Assembly: GCF_030539665.1 (NCBI RefSeq) | Contig: NZ_JAUNXR010000004.1 | Coordinates: forward strand, 36,988-100,987 | From: Methanobrevibacter sp. | GTDB lineage: Archaea > Methanobacteriota > Methanobacteria > Methanobacteriales > Methanobacteriaceae | DNA: 64,000 nucleotides | Reading direction: 5' to 3' | Shown here: positions 9,253 through 18,806 of the stretch, piece after piece | Layout of the letters: each line of letters begins with the position of its first letter | Numbering within the stretch: position 1 is the first letter of the stretch | Notes under the pieces: generated by a model | Databases searched by the model: none | Told to the model about the DNA's origin: nothing | What the model saw: the letters and a program-made list of their open reading frames with translations, nothing else | Made by a program: the position numbers and the translations under genes

Positions 9253-10768
9253 TGTATTTAATTTAATAAGCTCTCAAAGAGACTTTTTTATAAACTTAAC
9301 AATTCAACATTTACAGATTTCTTTAATTTCCATTGTATTGGCTATTATAATAGGATTGGGGTTAGGGATAGCTGTTGGAGAATATAAAAGGAATAAATGG
9401 ATTTTAGTAGTTGTTAATTTGATTTATACAATTCCTTCCATCGCATTGTTTGGTTTTCTAATTCCAGTTACAGGTATTGGTGATGTTAGCGCAATCATAG
9501 CTTTAACAGTTTATGCTTTGCTCCCGATGGTCAGAAATACATACACCGGAATTACAACAATTGATAAAAATATTTTGGAAGCTGCAGAAGGAATGGGTGC
9601 AACTAAATTTCAAATTTTATACAAAATCAAACTTCCTTTAGCAATGCCTCATATAATATCAGCTATTAGAAACATGGTTATAATGACTGTTGCTCTTACA
9701 GGTATTGCAGCATTTATTGGTGCTGGAGGACTTGGTGTTGCAATTTACAGAGGAATTACAACTAATAATATAGTTATGACAGTTGCAGGAAGTCTTTTGA
9801 TAGCTATCCTAGCAATAGTTTTAGATCTTATTTTAGGCCAAATCGAAAAGATATTTGATTATAACAGGAAAATTAAAGTCAATAAAAAGTATTTATTGGC
9901 TGCACTTATTGTGATTATTCTTTTAATTGGAGGCAGTCTTTATGCAAACTCTCAAAATGACACGATTCATGTTGCAACAAAGCCAATGACGGAACAGTAT
10001 ATTATGGGTTATATGCTTAAGGAAGTGATTGAGGCAAATTCAGACTTAAAAGTTGATCTTTCTACAGGAATTGGTGGTGGAACAAGCAATATTCATCCGG
10101 GAATGCTTAAGGGAGATTTTGATATCTATCCGGAGTATACAGGAACCGGTTGGATGGAAGTTCTTAAAAAGGATGGGATTTATAACGAAGAACAGTTTAA
10201 TACTCTTCAAAAAGATTATAATGAACAGTACAATATTACATGGGTTAATGATTACGGATTTGAAGACACCTACGGAATAGCTGTTACTGAAGAAGTGGCT
10301 GATAAGTATAATCTTAAAACATATTCTGATTTAGCTAGTGTATCTAATCAATTGACTTTTGGAGCAGAGTATGATTTCTTTGAAAGAGAGGATGGTTATG
10401 ATGCTCTTAAAAATGAGTATGGGATGAATTTTAAGTCAACTCAAGATATGGATATTGGTTTAAAATATGATGCTATTAAATCAGGGCAAGTAGATGTAAT
10501 CAATATATTCACAACAGATGGTAGATTAAGTGATTCAAATGTGGTTGTTTTAGAAGATGATAAGCAATTCTACCCATCATATGAGTGCTATAATATTGTA
10601 AGGATTGATGTGTTAAATGAACATCCGGAACTTAAAAATATTTTATTAAGTCTAAATAATACAATAACATCTGAAGATATGGCAAAAATGAATTATGAAG
10701 TAGAAGTAGAGAAAAAAGAGCCTCAAGATGTAGCTCACAAGTTTTTAGTAAGAAAAGGGATAATATGA
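9239..10768 (+). CDS. Osmoprotectant/EgtU-type ABC transporter: permease fused to binding protein
   Basis: 509 residues. Residues 1-205 are a permease with the EAA loop (EAAEGMGATKFQILYKIKLP); a further membrane helix near 218-238 anchors the C-terminal OpuAC-like substrate-binding domain (about 243-509), which starts IHVATKPMTEQYIMGYM and contains GGGTSNIHPGMLKGDFDIYP. This fusion is seen in OpuC-like importers of glycine betaine, choline or carnitine and in the ergothioneine importer EgtU; I cannot decide the substrate by eye. The start overlaps the upstream gene, and ATGA couples it to the ATPase. Confidence 0.88.
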   Translation: MIITDVFNLISSQRDFFINLTIQHLQISLISIVLAIIIGLGLGIAVGEYKRNKWILVVVNLIYTIPSIALFGFLIPVTGIGDVSAIIALTVYALLPMVRNTYTGITTIDKNILEAAEGMGATKFQILYKIKLPLAMPHIISAIRNMVIMTVALTGIAAFIGAGGLGVAIYRGITTNNIVMTVAGSLLIAILAIVLDLILGQIEKIFDYNRKIKVNKKYLLAALIVIILLIGGSLYANSQNDTIHVATKPMTEQYIMGYMLKEVIEANSDLKVDLSTGIGGGTSNIHPGMLKGDFDIYPEYTGTGWMEVLKKDGIYNEEQFNTLQKDYNEQYNITWVNDYGFEDTYGIAVTEEVADKYNLKTYSDLASVSNQLTFGAEYDFFEREDGYDALKNEYGMNFKSTQDMDIGLKYDAIKSGQVDVINIFTTDGRLSDSNVVVLEDDKQFYPSYECYNIVRIDVLNEHPELKNILLSLNNTITSEDMAKMNYEVEVEKKEPQDVAHKFLVRKGII

Positions 10769-11481
10769 GTAAAATAAAATTTGAAAATATTTCCAAAAAA
10801 TATGGGGATAAAACAGTTGTAGATGATTTTAACATGGAAATTAACGAAGGGGAGTTCATAACAATAATTGGAAGTTCGGGAAGTGGAAAAACTACTGTTC
10901 TTAAGATGATCAATGGTTTAATAAATCCTACAAGTGGAAACATCTATATTGATGGGGTGGACATTTCAAAATTAAACAAAGTTGATTTAAGACGTAAAAC
11001 AGGTTATGCAATTCAGGGAAATGTTCTTTTTCCTCATCTTAATGTTGAAGAGAATATAAACTTTGTTTTGAATTTGGATAAAAATAATTCATTAAATGTA
11101 GCTAAGGATTTAATCAAAACAATTAATTTGGATGAAGATCTACTTGAAAGAATGCCCTATGAATTGTCTGGAGGTCAGCAGCAAAGGGTGGGAATTGCAA
11201 GATCCCTTGCAGCAAATCCAGATATCCTTCTTATGGACGAACCATTTGGGGCTATTGATGAAATAACAAGAGAGCAGTTACAGGATGAGATAAAAAGGAT
11301 TCATAAAAATAAAAACTTAACAATAGTTTTCATCACTCACGACATTAGGGAAGCTTTATATTTAGCAGATAAAGTTATAGTGATGAACAATGGAAAAATA
11401 GAACAGTATGGCACTCCCGAAGAAATCATTAATAATCCAAAAACAGATTTTGTTAAAAAGTTAACGAGGAGAGTTTCATGA
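10765..11481 (+). CDS. ABC transporter ATP-binding subunit (OpuCA/EgtV type)
   Basis: 238 residues. Walker A GSSGSGKTT (near residue 38), signature LSGGQQQR (near 137), Walker B ILLMDEP (near 157) and the H-loop FITHD are all present. It lacks the C-terminal CBS domains found in OpuAA/ProV, as in shorter OpuCA and EgtV proteins. It energises the fused permease/binding protein encoded just before it, with a 4-bp stop/start overlap at each end, so translation is coupled. Confidence 0.92.
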   Translation: MSKIKFENISKKYGDKTVVDDFNMEINEGEFITIIGSSGSGKTTVLKMINGLINPTSGNIYIDGVDISKLNKVDLRRKTGYAIQGNVLFPHLNVEENINFVLNLDKNNSLNVAKDLIKTINLDEDLLERMPYELSGGQQQRVGIARSLAANPDILLMDEPFGAIDEITREQLQDEIKRIHKNKNLTIVFITHDIREALYLADKVIVMNNGKIEQYGTPEEIINNPKTDFVKKLTRRVS

Positions 11482-12425
11482 AGGCAGTTGTATTGGAAAA
11501 ACCATGTTTGGCTAATGATTTAAAAGTATCAGAAGTTCCAAAACCTAAAATAAAACCTGGAACTGTTTTAGTTAAAATAAAGGCATTTGGTATTAATAGA
11601 TCTGAAATTTTTACAAGGCAAGGATTTTCACCATCTGTTAAACTTCCAAGAATTATGGGTATTGAATGTGTAGGGGTTGTGGAAGATCCTGGAGATAGCA
11701 ATTTTTTAAAAGGAGATAAAGTAATATCTATGATGGGTGGTCTTGGTCGTCAATTTGATGGAAGTTATGCTGAGTATACATTAATTCCTAAAAATCAAGT
11801 TTATTCAATTCAAACAGATTTGGATTTTACAACTCTTGCAGCTATTCCTGAAATGTATTATACAGCATATGCATCATTATTTAATGCATTGCAACTTAAA
11901 TCTGGAGAAACTTTGTTAATCCGTGGAGGTACTAGTTCTGTTGGAATAGCAAGTATACAGCTTGCAAAAGCATTAGGAGTTTATACAATAGCTACCACAA
12001 GAAACAAGTCTAAAGTTGAGTTACTTAAACAATTAGGGGCTGATGAAGTAATAATTGATGAAGGAATTTTGAATTGTTCTAAGAAGGTTGATAAAATCCA
12101 AGAACTTATTGGTACAAAAACTCTTAAGGATTCTCTTAAAAATGTAAAACAAGGGAGGATTGTTTGCATGACTGGAATATTGGGTGGGGAATGGGAATTC
12201 AATTCGTTTCTTCCAATGGAAGATATTCCATCTGAAGTCTACTTAACTTCCTTTGATAGTGAAGTAATCAAACAACAAGTTATCGATAATTTATTGAAAT
12301 TCATAGGCGAACATTCAATTAAACCAATTATCTCAAAAGTTTTTAGATTAAATGAAATATCACATGCACATGAACTAATGGAAAGTAATAGTTCCAATGG
12401 AAAAATTGTTGTAGAAGTTGATTAG
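11478..12425 (+). CDS. Quinone oxidoreductase-like, zinc-free MDR dehydrogenase
   Basis: 315 residues. N-terminal GroES-like half (NRSEIFTRQGFSPSVKLPRI then GIECVGVV) and a nucleotide-binding half with GGTSSVGIASIQLAKALG and a basic TTRNKSK after the second strand, which favours NADPH. The Cys/His zinc ligands of alcohol dehydrogenases are absent, placing it with quinone or enone reductases. The 4-bp overlap with the ABC ATPase and the ferredoxin/flavin gene upstream suggest a shared task, perhaps processing of the imported compound or defence against electrophiles. Confidence 0.88.
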   Translation: MKAVVLEKPCLANDLKVSEVPKPKIKPGTVLVKIKAFGINRSEIFTRQGFSPSVKLPRIMGIECVGVVEDPGDSNFLKGDKVISMMGGLGRQFDGSYAEYTLIPKNQVYSIQTDLDFTTLAAIPEMYYTAYASLFNALQLKSGETLLIRGGTSSVGIASIQLAKALGVYTIATTRNKSKVELLKQLGADEVIIDEGILNCSKKVDKIQELIGTKTLKDSLKNVKQGRIVCMTGILGGEWEFNSFLPMEDIPSEVYLTSFDSEVIKQQVIDNLLKFIGEHSIKPIISKVFRLNEISHAHELMESNSSNGKIVVEVD

Positions 12426-12496
12426 TTCACTTCCAGATAATTTTTATTATTTAAATATAAATAATAATATAAAAGTTGGCATATTATAACAATACA

Positions 12497-12866
12497 TTTA
12501 AATACTACATTGGATTAATAATAATTAAAAATTTTTAAGGAGATGAATATTATGAAAGGTGGAGTTTTCTACGGTAAAGGTATTAGAGAGTTAAAAGAGG
12601 AAGAACCAGATTTATACACACTTGCAGAATCAATCAGCAATGTTTGTTATAACGGTCAAGTTCTTGATTATAAAACTCAAAAATTGATAGCTATTGGAAT
12701 TGAAGCTTCCAAATCAGATGCTAGAGCTATCAAACAGCAAATGATCAGTACCATGCAGGAATTAGGTGCTACAAAAGAAGAGATTATGGATGTTTTAAGA
12801 GTGGTTCTCATCACTTCTGGAATGCCTGCTTTCAACAAGGCTGTAAAAATATTAAATAGTATCTAA
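12497..12866 (+). repeat. Duplicated segment, copy B (intact copy)
   Basis: Direct repeat of 7968-8336, covering leader and coding region. Similarity stops shortly after the coding region in both copies, which marks the duplicated unit as one gene with its own promoter-proximal leader. Confidence 0.9.
12552..12866 (+). CDS. Carboxymuconolactone decarboxylase/AhpD-like small protein without the Cys pair
   Basis: 104 residues from ATG 12552. The helical core (TQKLIAIGIEAS... then ATKEEIMDVLRVVLITSGMPAF) fits the CMD family. The usual CxxC redox pair of AhpD is replaced by SKSD, so a peroxidase-type role is unlikely. ATG 12543 is also in frame but touches the AAGGAG ribosome binding site; in the duplicate copy that upstream ATG is out of frame, which confirms 12552. 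Function unknown; the context suggests a link to the neighbouring redox operon. Confidence 0.8.
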   Translation: MKGGVFYGKGIRELKEEEPDLYTLAESISNVCYNGQVLDYKTQKLIAIGIEASKSDARAIKQQMISTMQELGATKEEIMDVLRVVLITSGMPAFNKAVKILNSI

Positions 12867-13128
12867 ATACTATTTTCCTACTTTTTTTTAAATTATTGTT
12901 TTCTTATTTTTTATTGGCTGGTTTTTGGTGATATTGTACAGATTCACATTATAATATTTTTTTCTTCAACTTGTGGCCATATCAATCTTTTTAAATAAAT
13001 TTATAATATTTTAACACCAAAATAATAATGTTAGGAATTAATACGTATTAATTTTATAATTGTAAAAATGATTATTAAATTGTTTTTTTCCTAATGACTT
13101 TAAAATCGATTATTAAAGAGGTGAAAAA

Positions 13129-16100
13129 ATTCTTAATAACAGATTTAAAGTCTTTTTAGTGCTAATTTGTGCTTTAGTAATCTTATTGGGTTCTATTGCA
13201 GCCATTAGTGCAGAAGACTACTCTGTTAGTGGGAATTTTACAAATCTAAATAACGCAATTAGCCATTCGAGCGCTGGCGATGTTATTAATGTGGAAGATA
13301 ACATAACCTTGCAGAATAGTGAATCAAGTTCATATGGGAATGGAATCAAAATTGATCATTCTATTACAATTGAAGGAAATGGACATGTCATTGATGCAAA
13401 AAGTGCAAATAACAAGAGAGCTTCCGTTTTCTCAATTAGCAATAGGGCGAATGTTATTATAAAGGACTTAGTAATTATGAATGCATTTAGACAATCTATG
13501 GGTGGGGCCATAACCGTTGCAAGCGGCTGTACTTTGACCCTTGTTAACTGTACTTTCATAGCTAACGAAGGTGTTAATAATGGTGGTGCTATCTATTCGA
13601 CCGGTTCCTTAACAGTCAAAGGCTGTAATTTTGAGAACAACACCATAAAACAGGGGACTGCTTATGGTGGTGCCATTTGTGTTAGGGGTGCCAATCTAAA
13701 TGTATCATACACAAACTTTACTAATAACTACTGTAGTAACACCGCAGGAGGCAACGACAGTTCCAACGGAGGAGCTGTTAGTTACTATAACGGTAATTTC
13801 ATACAGTTAAGCAATTGTAATTTCATTAACAACACTGCTCATGGTACTAAGCTTTCAACAGCTGTTGGCGGTGCAGTCTATGTAATCGAAACCAGATTGG
13901 TCAACATTACTGACTGTAACTTTACAGGTAACTCAGTAAACTGTGAAAGAAGTGATTATTTAAGAGGTATTTCACGTGGAGGGGCAATCGCCGTATATGA
14001 TGACAAGAATCATAAGGACTATTTCCAATATGTGACCAATTGTAGATTCATCGGCAACCATGCCGAAGACGCTGCTGGTGCACTTAGAAGTACTGGTTTT
14101 TTAACAATCAATAATTCTTACTTTGCTCAAAATTATTTGACAACACCAGATCCTGATGCAAAATTGGGGCTTAACGGTACATTTGGTACAGCTATTGCAA
14201 ACGATAGGGGAGGAAACCTTTACATTGCAAATACAATCATTGAAAATCACGAAGCCAAAAACAACAATTCATATGGTACTGTTTTCTATCACGACAACGC
14301 AGACATCATTTTCGAAAATGTTACCATGAGAAACAATTATGCAAGTTATGGAGGAGCTATTTATAACTACAACGGTGATAAATCAACATTCAACATCACC
14401 GATTCAAGATTTATAAATAATACTGCACTTCACGGAGGAGCAATCTTTAATGCAGGTCAGGTATTGAAAATAAACAATACAGACTTCATTAACAACACCG
14501 CTCTTTTGGAAGGAGGAGTTATTTCATCTGATGAAGTTAACAAGACAAGTAGTACAGCAATTTTAGAGGTTAATAACACCAGGTTTATTAACAGTACAGC
14601 AAAAACCGAAGGTGGAGCTGTATATGCAAACCAGGGTTCTCCTATTTTCATCTTAAATTCTTACTTCACCAACTCCACTGCAAATGCAGGGGGTGCAATA
14701 TACTCCAAGAACAACAAAAACATTATTATTGACAACACCACTTTCGTCTATAATAATGCTAAAACTAACGGTGGGGCAATACTTGCTTCAAACGATTCAG
14801 TAATTAATTGTTCATTATCTACATTTAATGACAACAAAGCTAATGTTGGTGGTGGTATAAGTGCATCTTCAGATTCTGAGGTTAATTTGATTGAATGTGC
14901 TTTTAATAGGAATTCAGCTACCTTTGATGGGGGAGCTATTTCAGCTAATGAAAGTTCCATTATCAATGTCGTTAACTCAACTTTATTGGACAACAACGCA
15001 ACCCATTACGGAGGAGCTATCGCTGCATCCACTAAAGTATTGGTTAACATGTCCAATGCTGTATTTAAAAACAACACTGCCCTACGTGGAGGGGCGGTCT
15101 ATGAAAATGCAGATTCAAGTTTCATTGGCGTCAATTCCACTTTCATCTCAAACCATGCAACCGAGTATGGTGGAGCTATTGATGGATCTTTAAATGTAGG
15201 GATATACCTTTACAATTCCACATTTAACAAGAATACTGTCGATGATGACGGTGGAGCAATCTATGCCAATGTAGGATCTAAAATTCACATAGAAAACACC
15301 AACTTCACTAACAACAGCGCAAATGGTGCAGGTGCAAATAGTACTGGTGGAGCTATTTCAGGTTATAAAAATGTCTATATAGATATTTCCAATTCCAATT
15401 TTGAAAATAATAGTGCAGAATACGGTGGTGCGATTGGAGGGGATTACAACTCAGTAATCGACGTCACCAATTCCACTTTTATTAAAAACAATGCATCTGT
15501 TTTGGGAGGAGCTATTTCAGCTACTGAAAATGTTAGGTTTAACATTACTAACTCTACCTTCGATAGGAACGCCGCCAAAAAGGGTGGTGCAATAAGTGGA
15601 GACTACAACTCCCTCATTGACGTGCAGAAGTCCAAATTCACAAACAACTCCGCAACAACTGATGGCGGAGCCATTGCAGGACTTGAAAACGTAAGGGTTG
15701 TAGTTTCCGATTCAGTATTTGAAGAAAATACTGCTGTCAACGGTGGAGCGGTCAGCGGTGATAAGGATTCATTCATTAACATAACCGAATCTAGCTTTGA
15801 AAACAACAGAGTATCACAAAACGGTGGAGCAATTAACGGAGCTCAGGTTACCATTAGCGATTCTAATTTAACTAAAAACAAAGCTGGAGAAAACGGTGGG
15901 GCCATTTATAGTTCAGCTAATTCTTATATTGGCTACAACAATTTTAATAATAATTCCGCATTAAATAATGGGTCTGCAATTTATTCCAGCGGAGACAAAA
16001 CAATAGTTAAAAATACTATCAACGAAGAGGACGTTGAAGGGTTCTCTTCAATCTATCTTACAAATGACGAATATACTAGAAACGCTACTCTGACTCAAAA

Positions 16101-17706
16101 CACCATATATACCAATCTGATTCCGATTTACAATGATGGAAACCTGATTGTAAGTCCTACAAAGCTGGTGATTATCAACAATGAATCATACGTTGTGCCG
16201 ATCAACAGAACTCAAGCCCTTTGGGCACATTTATATGATGACAATGACAACACAATAGGATCCAGTTCAAACGTAATCATTACAGTATGGAATCCTGAGA
16301 AAAACTTCAATGCTAAGTTTGACAGATTTTCATTGGATTTCGATTCAGCTATTCCATTTAAGGTGGAAAAGGTTGGAATATTCCCAGTTAACGGATACTA
16401 TAACAATGCTGTGTTTGATAACCAAACAATATTGCCTGGTTTAATTTCTACAGGCAATATTCCTACTGATGTAGTTATTAACATACCTAATCACAAATAC
16501 AACCAAACTACCAGAGGTACAGTAAATCTGACCAATGAATACGGTTACAACATGTCTGGTAACGTGACTGTTGTTATTGACGGAACCATAACAATAATTG
16601 TTCCTATCTATGATGGGCTTGGATATATTGTAGTAAATGATACTTTGATGGTTGGAAATCACTCTGCTACTGTTAAGTTCGCAGGTGATGACGTATTCTT
16701 GCCTTCCAACAATGATACAACATTTAATGTAACTAAATTGGATACAAAAGCTACAATTACTGTTCCCAATATAGTTGAAGGGGACAATATAACCGGTACT
16801 ATTACCTTGGTCGATGAATATGACAAAAACATAACTGGAAATGTTACAGTTAATATTGCTAACTTCCCTCCTTTTGTTGTGGAAGTTATAAACGGTATAG
16901 CTAACTTTACTCTCAATGAAACATTGCCTCAGGGCATTGGTTACGATGCACATGTTCATTTCAATGAAACCGAAATCTACAACCCCTCTGTAAACGACAC
17001 AACATTTACAGTCGGCAAGATAAAAACTGACGTATCAATATTCATCCCAGATCACAAGGTGGATGAAAAGGTTACTGGTGTTGTTGACCTAATAGATGCA
17101 AATGGAAACAGGATTAACGGAACAGTTTCCGTATCTATCAATGGAACACAATACAGCGTAACAGTAACAAACGGAAAAGGAACACTTTTAGTAAGTGGCC
17201 TATATGCAGGAAATTACACAGCTAATGTGGAATATCCTGGAAACAGCAAATACTATTCATCTGCAAACAATACAGTATTTACTGTTTCAAAACACAAAAC
17301 CCCGATTAACCTAACAGTTAATCAAACTGATAAAGACATTATTATATTTGTAGAAATTCCTTCAGACATTAATGATAATGTAACAATCACTGTAGACGGA
17401 AAACCTTATGTTGTTCCTGTTCAAAACGGAACCGGAAAACTCGTTCTTCCAATGCTTCCTGAGGGAAACCATACGGTGGCTGTTGAGTATGTAGGAAATT
17501 ATAAATATTTAGAAAACAGTACAGACACTACTTTTACTGTTTCAAATGGAAATCAAGGGGATAATGGTACACATAGCAATGTTTCAGCAAAAGACAAAGC
17601 TATGGGAGAGAATGTTGAACGTGAAATGTTAAAAACAGGTAATCCAATGGTTCTATTGCTATTGGCTTTATTTGTTTTACCAATAAGAAGAATACTTAAA
17701 AAATAG
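13129..17706 (+). CDS. Large secreted adhesin-like protein: beta-helix plus Ig-like repeats
   Basis: About 1,525 residues. An N-terminal signal peptide (NNRFKVFLVLICALVILLGS then AAISAED), then around 1,000 residues of right-handed beta-helix built on repeating NGGAI/YGGAI turns and NN(T/S)A loops, then four Ig-like repeats of about 90 residues (each ending near TTFTV), and a C-terminal membrane helix with a basic tail (PIRRILKK). Methanobrevibacter encodes many such surface proteins, thought to bind host or partner cells. The start is odd: the ribosome binding site GAGGTG (13118-13123) points to ATT at 13129, while the first standard start (GTG 13159) would cut off the basic part of the signal peptide. 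Confidence 0.9.
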   Translation: MLNNRFKVFLVLICALVILLGSIAAISAEDYSVSGNFTNLNNAISHSSAGDVINVEDNITLQNSESSSYGNGIKIDHSITIEGNGHVIDAKSANNKRASVFSISNRANVIIKDLVIMNAFRQSMGGAITVASGCTLTLVNCTFIANEGVNNGGAIYSTGSLTVKGCNFENNTIKQGTAYGGAICVRGANLNVSYTNFTNNYCSNTAGGNDSSNGGAVSYYNGNFIQLSNCNFINNTAHGTKLSTAVGGAVYVIETRLVNITDCNFTGNSVNCERSDYLRGISRGGAIAVYDDKNHKDYFQYVTNCRFIGNHAEDAAGALRSTGFLTINNSYFAQNYLTTPDPDAKLGLNGTFGTAIANDRGGNLYIANTIIENHEAKNNNSYGTVFYHDNADIIFENVTMRNNYASYGGAIYNYNGDKSTFNITDSRFINNTALHGGAIFNAGQVLKINNTDFINNTALLEGGVISSDEVNKTSSTAILEVNNTRFINSTAKTEGGAVYANQGSPIFILNSYFTNSTANAGGAIYSKNNKNIIIDNTTFVYNNAKTNGGAILASNDSVINCSLSTFNDNKANVGGGISASSDSEVNLIECAFNRNSATFDGGAISANESSIINVVNSTLLDNNATHYGGAIAASTKVLVNMSNAVFKNNTALRGGAVYENADSSFIGVNSTFISNHATEYGGAIDGSLNVGIYLYNSTFNKNTVDDDGGAIYANVGSKIHIENTNFTNNSANGAGANSTGGAISGYKNVYIDISNSNFENNSAEYGGAIGGDYNSVIDVTNSTFIKNNASVLGGAISATENVRFNITNSTFDRNAAKKGGAISGDYNSLIDVQKSKFTNNSATTDGGAIAGLENVRVVVSDSVFEENTAVNGGAVSGDKDSFINITESSFENNRVSQNGGAINGAQVTISDSNLTKNKAGENGGAIYSSANSYIGYNNFNNNSALNNGSAIYSSGDKTIVKNTINEEDVEGFSSIYLTNDEYTRNATLTQNTIYTNLIPIYNDGNLIVSPTKLVIINNESYVVPINRTQALWAHLYDDNDNTIGSSSNVIITVWNPEKNFNAKFDRFSLDFDSAIPFKVEKVGIFPVNGYYNNAVFDNQTILPGLISTGNIPTDVVINIPNHKYNQTTRGTVNLTNEYGYNMSGNVTVVIDGTITIIVPIYDGLGYIVVNDTLMVGNHSATVKFAGDDVFLPSNNDTTFNVTKLDTKATITVPNIVEGDNITGTITLVDEYDKNITGNVTVNIANFPPFVVEVINGIANFTLNETLPQGIGYDAHVHFNETEIYNPSVNDTTFTVGKIKTDVSIFIPDHKVDEKVTGVVDLIDANGNRINGTVSVSINGTQYSVTVTNGKGTLLVSGLYAGNYTANVEYPGNSKYYSSANNTVFTVSKHKTPINLTVNQTDKDIIIFVEIPSDINDNVTITVDGKPYVVPVQNGTGKLVLPMLPEGNHTVAVEYVGNYKYLENSTDTTFTVSNGNQGDNGTHSNVSAKDKAMGENVEREMLKTGNPMVLLLLALFVLPIRRILKK

Positions 17707-17834
17707 TTTTTGGGAATTTCTTCTAACAAAAAAGTTTCAGGTTGTTGAACGTCACATAAAAAAGAAAAAACATGGGATATGTTTTATTGAAGGTTTTAAA
17801 TGGATTTTCAATGGATATATTCCATAACTCTTTT

Positions 17835-18755
17835 TTATACTATAATAGTATATACTATTTCTATTACAAAAAATAATATGAAAAGAGCCATCCCTACATT
17901 TAATAAACTTGTTTTCAATGGATTTTCAATGTTGTTCTTGAATTTTCCAAATATTCTGCTCCATTTTATTATATAGGCCAATCCAATAACAAGAACAATT
18001 GCCAATATTAGGAAGTAGGCAATGTTAACTCCAATTCCAAATATTGTGTTTCCAAGTGATTCAATCAATGACTGGACAGCTAATGTCACTACAGACCCGA
18101 ATGTGTTTGTTAGCATATGCAGGATGATGGGATAGATGATCTTTCCTGTTTTTATGTATATGCAGGCAAAGAAGCCTCCAAGGAAAAACGCATAGAAGAA
18201 TTGGTTTAAGTTCCCATGGAAAAGGCCGAACATTAGTGCAGATAAAATTATTGAGATTTTGGCACCATATTTTATGGTTCTATCTATCAAAAACTTTCTA
18301 AAAAATATTTCCTCAAAAATCGGAGCTATTAACGATATTAAGATAAGATTTACCATTATGCTGGAACTGTTTATAAGGTTTACAATCGGATTTATAACTT
18401 CAGTATGTTTGAATACTTCAATAATTCCGGTTATTGAAAGTCCGATAATGTTTCCGATATACATCAATGCGAAGGTAATGCAAAAACATATTGCAAATTT
18501 CCTTAAGCTTAGGCTGTGCCTTTCAATGTCGGTTTTTTCTATTTTCTTAAGCAATAGGTATAGGACTGGGAATGGCACTATATATTGGCAAACGAAGCTG
18601 ATGGTTGTTGTTATGTTAACGTTGGTCAGTATCTCCGGATTGAATTTGGAGACAATGACTGCTATAAATATTTGCGAAACGATTGCCAATATTCCCATTG
18701 TCAAATAACTAAATCCTATTCTTGAAAAATCTTTCTTTGCAATCTGCTTCATCAA
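17835..18755 (-). CDS. CPBP-family intramembrane glutamic protease (Abi/CAAX type)
   Basis: 306 residues with about eight membrane helices. The three family motifs are intact: EEIFFR (general base glutamates), FGLFHGN, and HMLTNTFG. These integral proteases cut substrates within or near the membrane; in other organisms they process prenylated proteins or give self-immunity to bacteriocins. The substrate here is unknown. It is divergent from the acyltransferase pair and shares the AT-rich promoter region between 18756 and 18806. Confidence 0.88.
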   Translation of the reverse strand: MMKQIAKKDFSRIGFSYLTMGILAIVSQIFIAVIVSKFNPEILTNVNITTTISFVCQYIVPFPVLYLLLKKIEKTDIERHSLSLRKFAICFCITFALMYIGNIIGLSITGIIEVFKHTEVINPIVNLINSSSIMVNLILISLIAPIFEEIFFRKFLIDRTIKYGAKISIILSALMFGLFHGNLNQFFYAFFLGGFFACIYIKTGKIIYPIILHMLTNTFGSVVTLAVQSLIESLGNTIFGIGVNIAYFLILAIVLVIGLAYIIKWSRIFGKFKNNIENPLKTSLLNVGMALFILFFVIEIVYTIIV

Positions 18756-18767
18756 TACACCACAATT

Positions 18768-18806
18768 CTATAATAAATATATATTAGTTGTAACAAACTT
18801 TTATAT
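18768..18806 (+). promoter_or_regulatory. Putative leaderless promoter of the first acyltransferase
   Basis: AAATATATATT (18775-18785) is centred about 26 bp before ATG 18807, so transcription probably begins at or next to the start codon. There is no Shine-Dalgarno sequence. The AT-rich stretch 18768-18786 could also serve the divergent protease gene. Confidence 0.5.

Noticed and set aside
16441..16959. Long minus-strand frames inside the adhesin gene.
   Set aside because: They are shadows of the repetitive plus-strand coding sequence and lack starts with ribosome binding sites.
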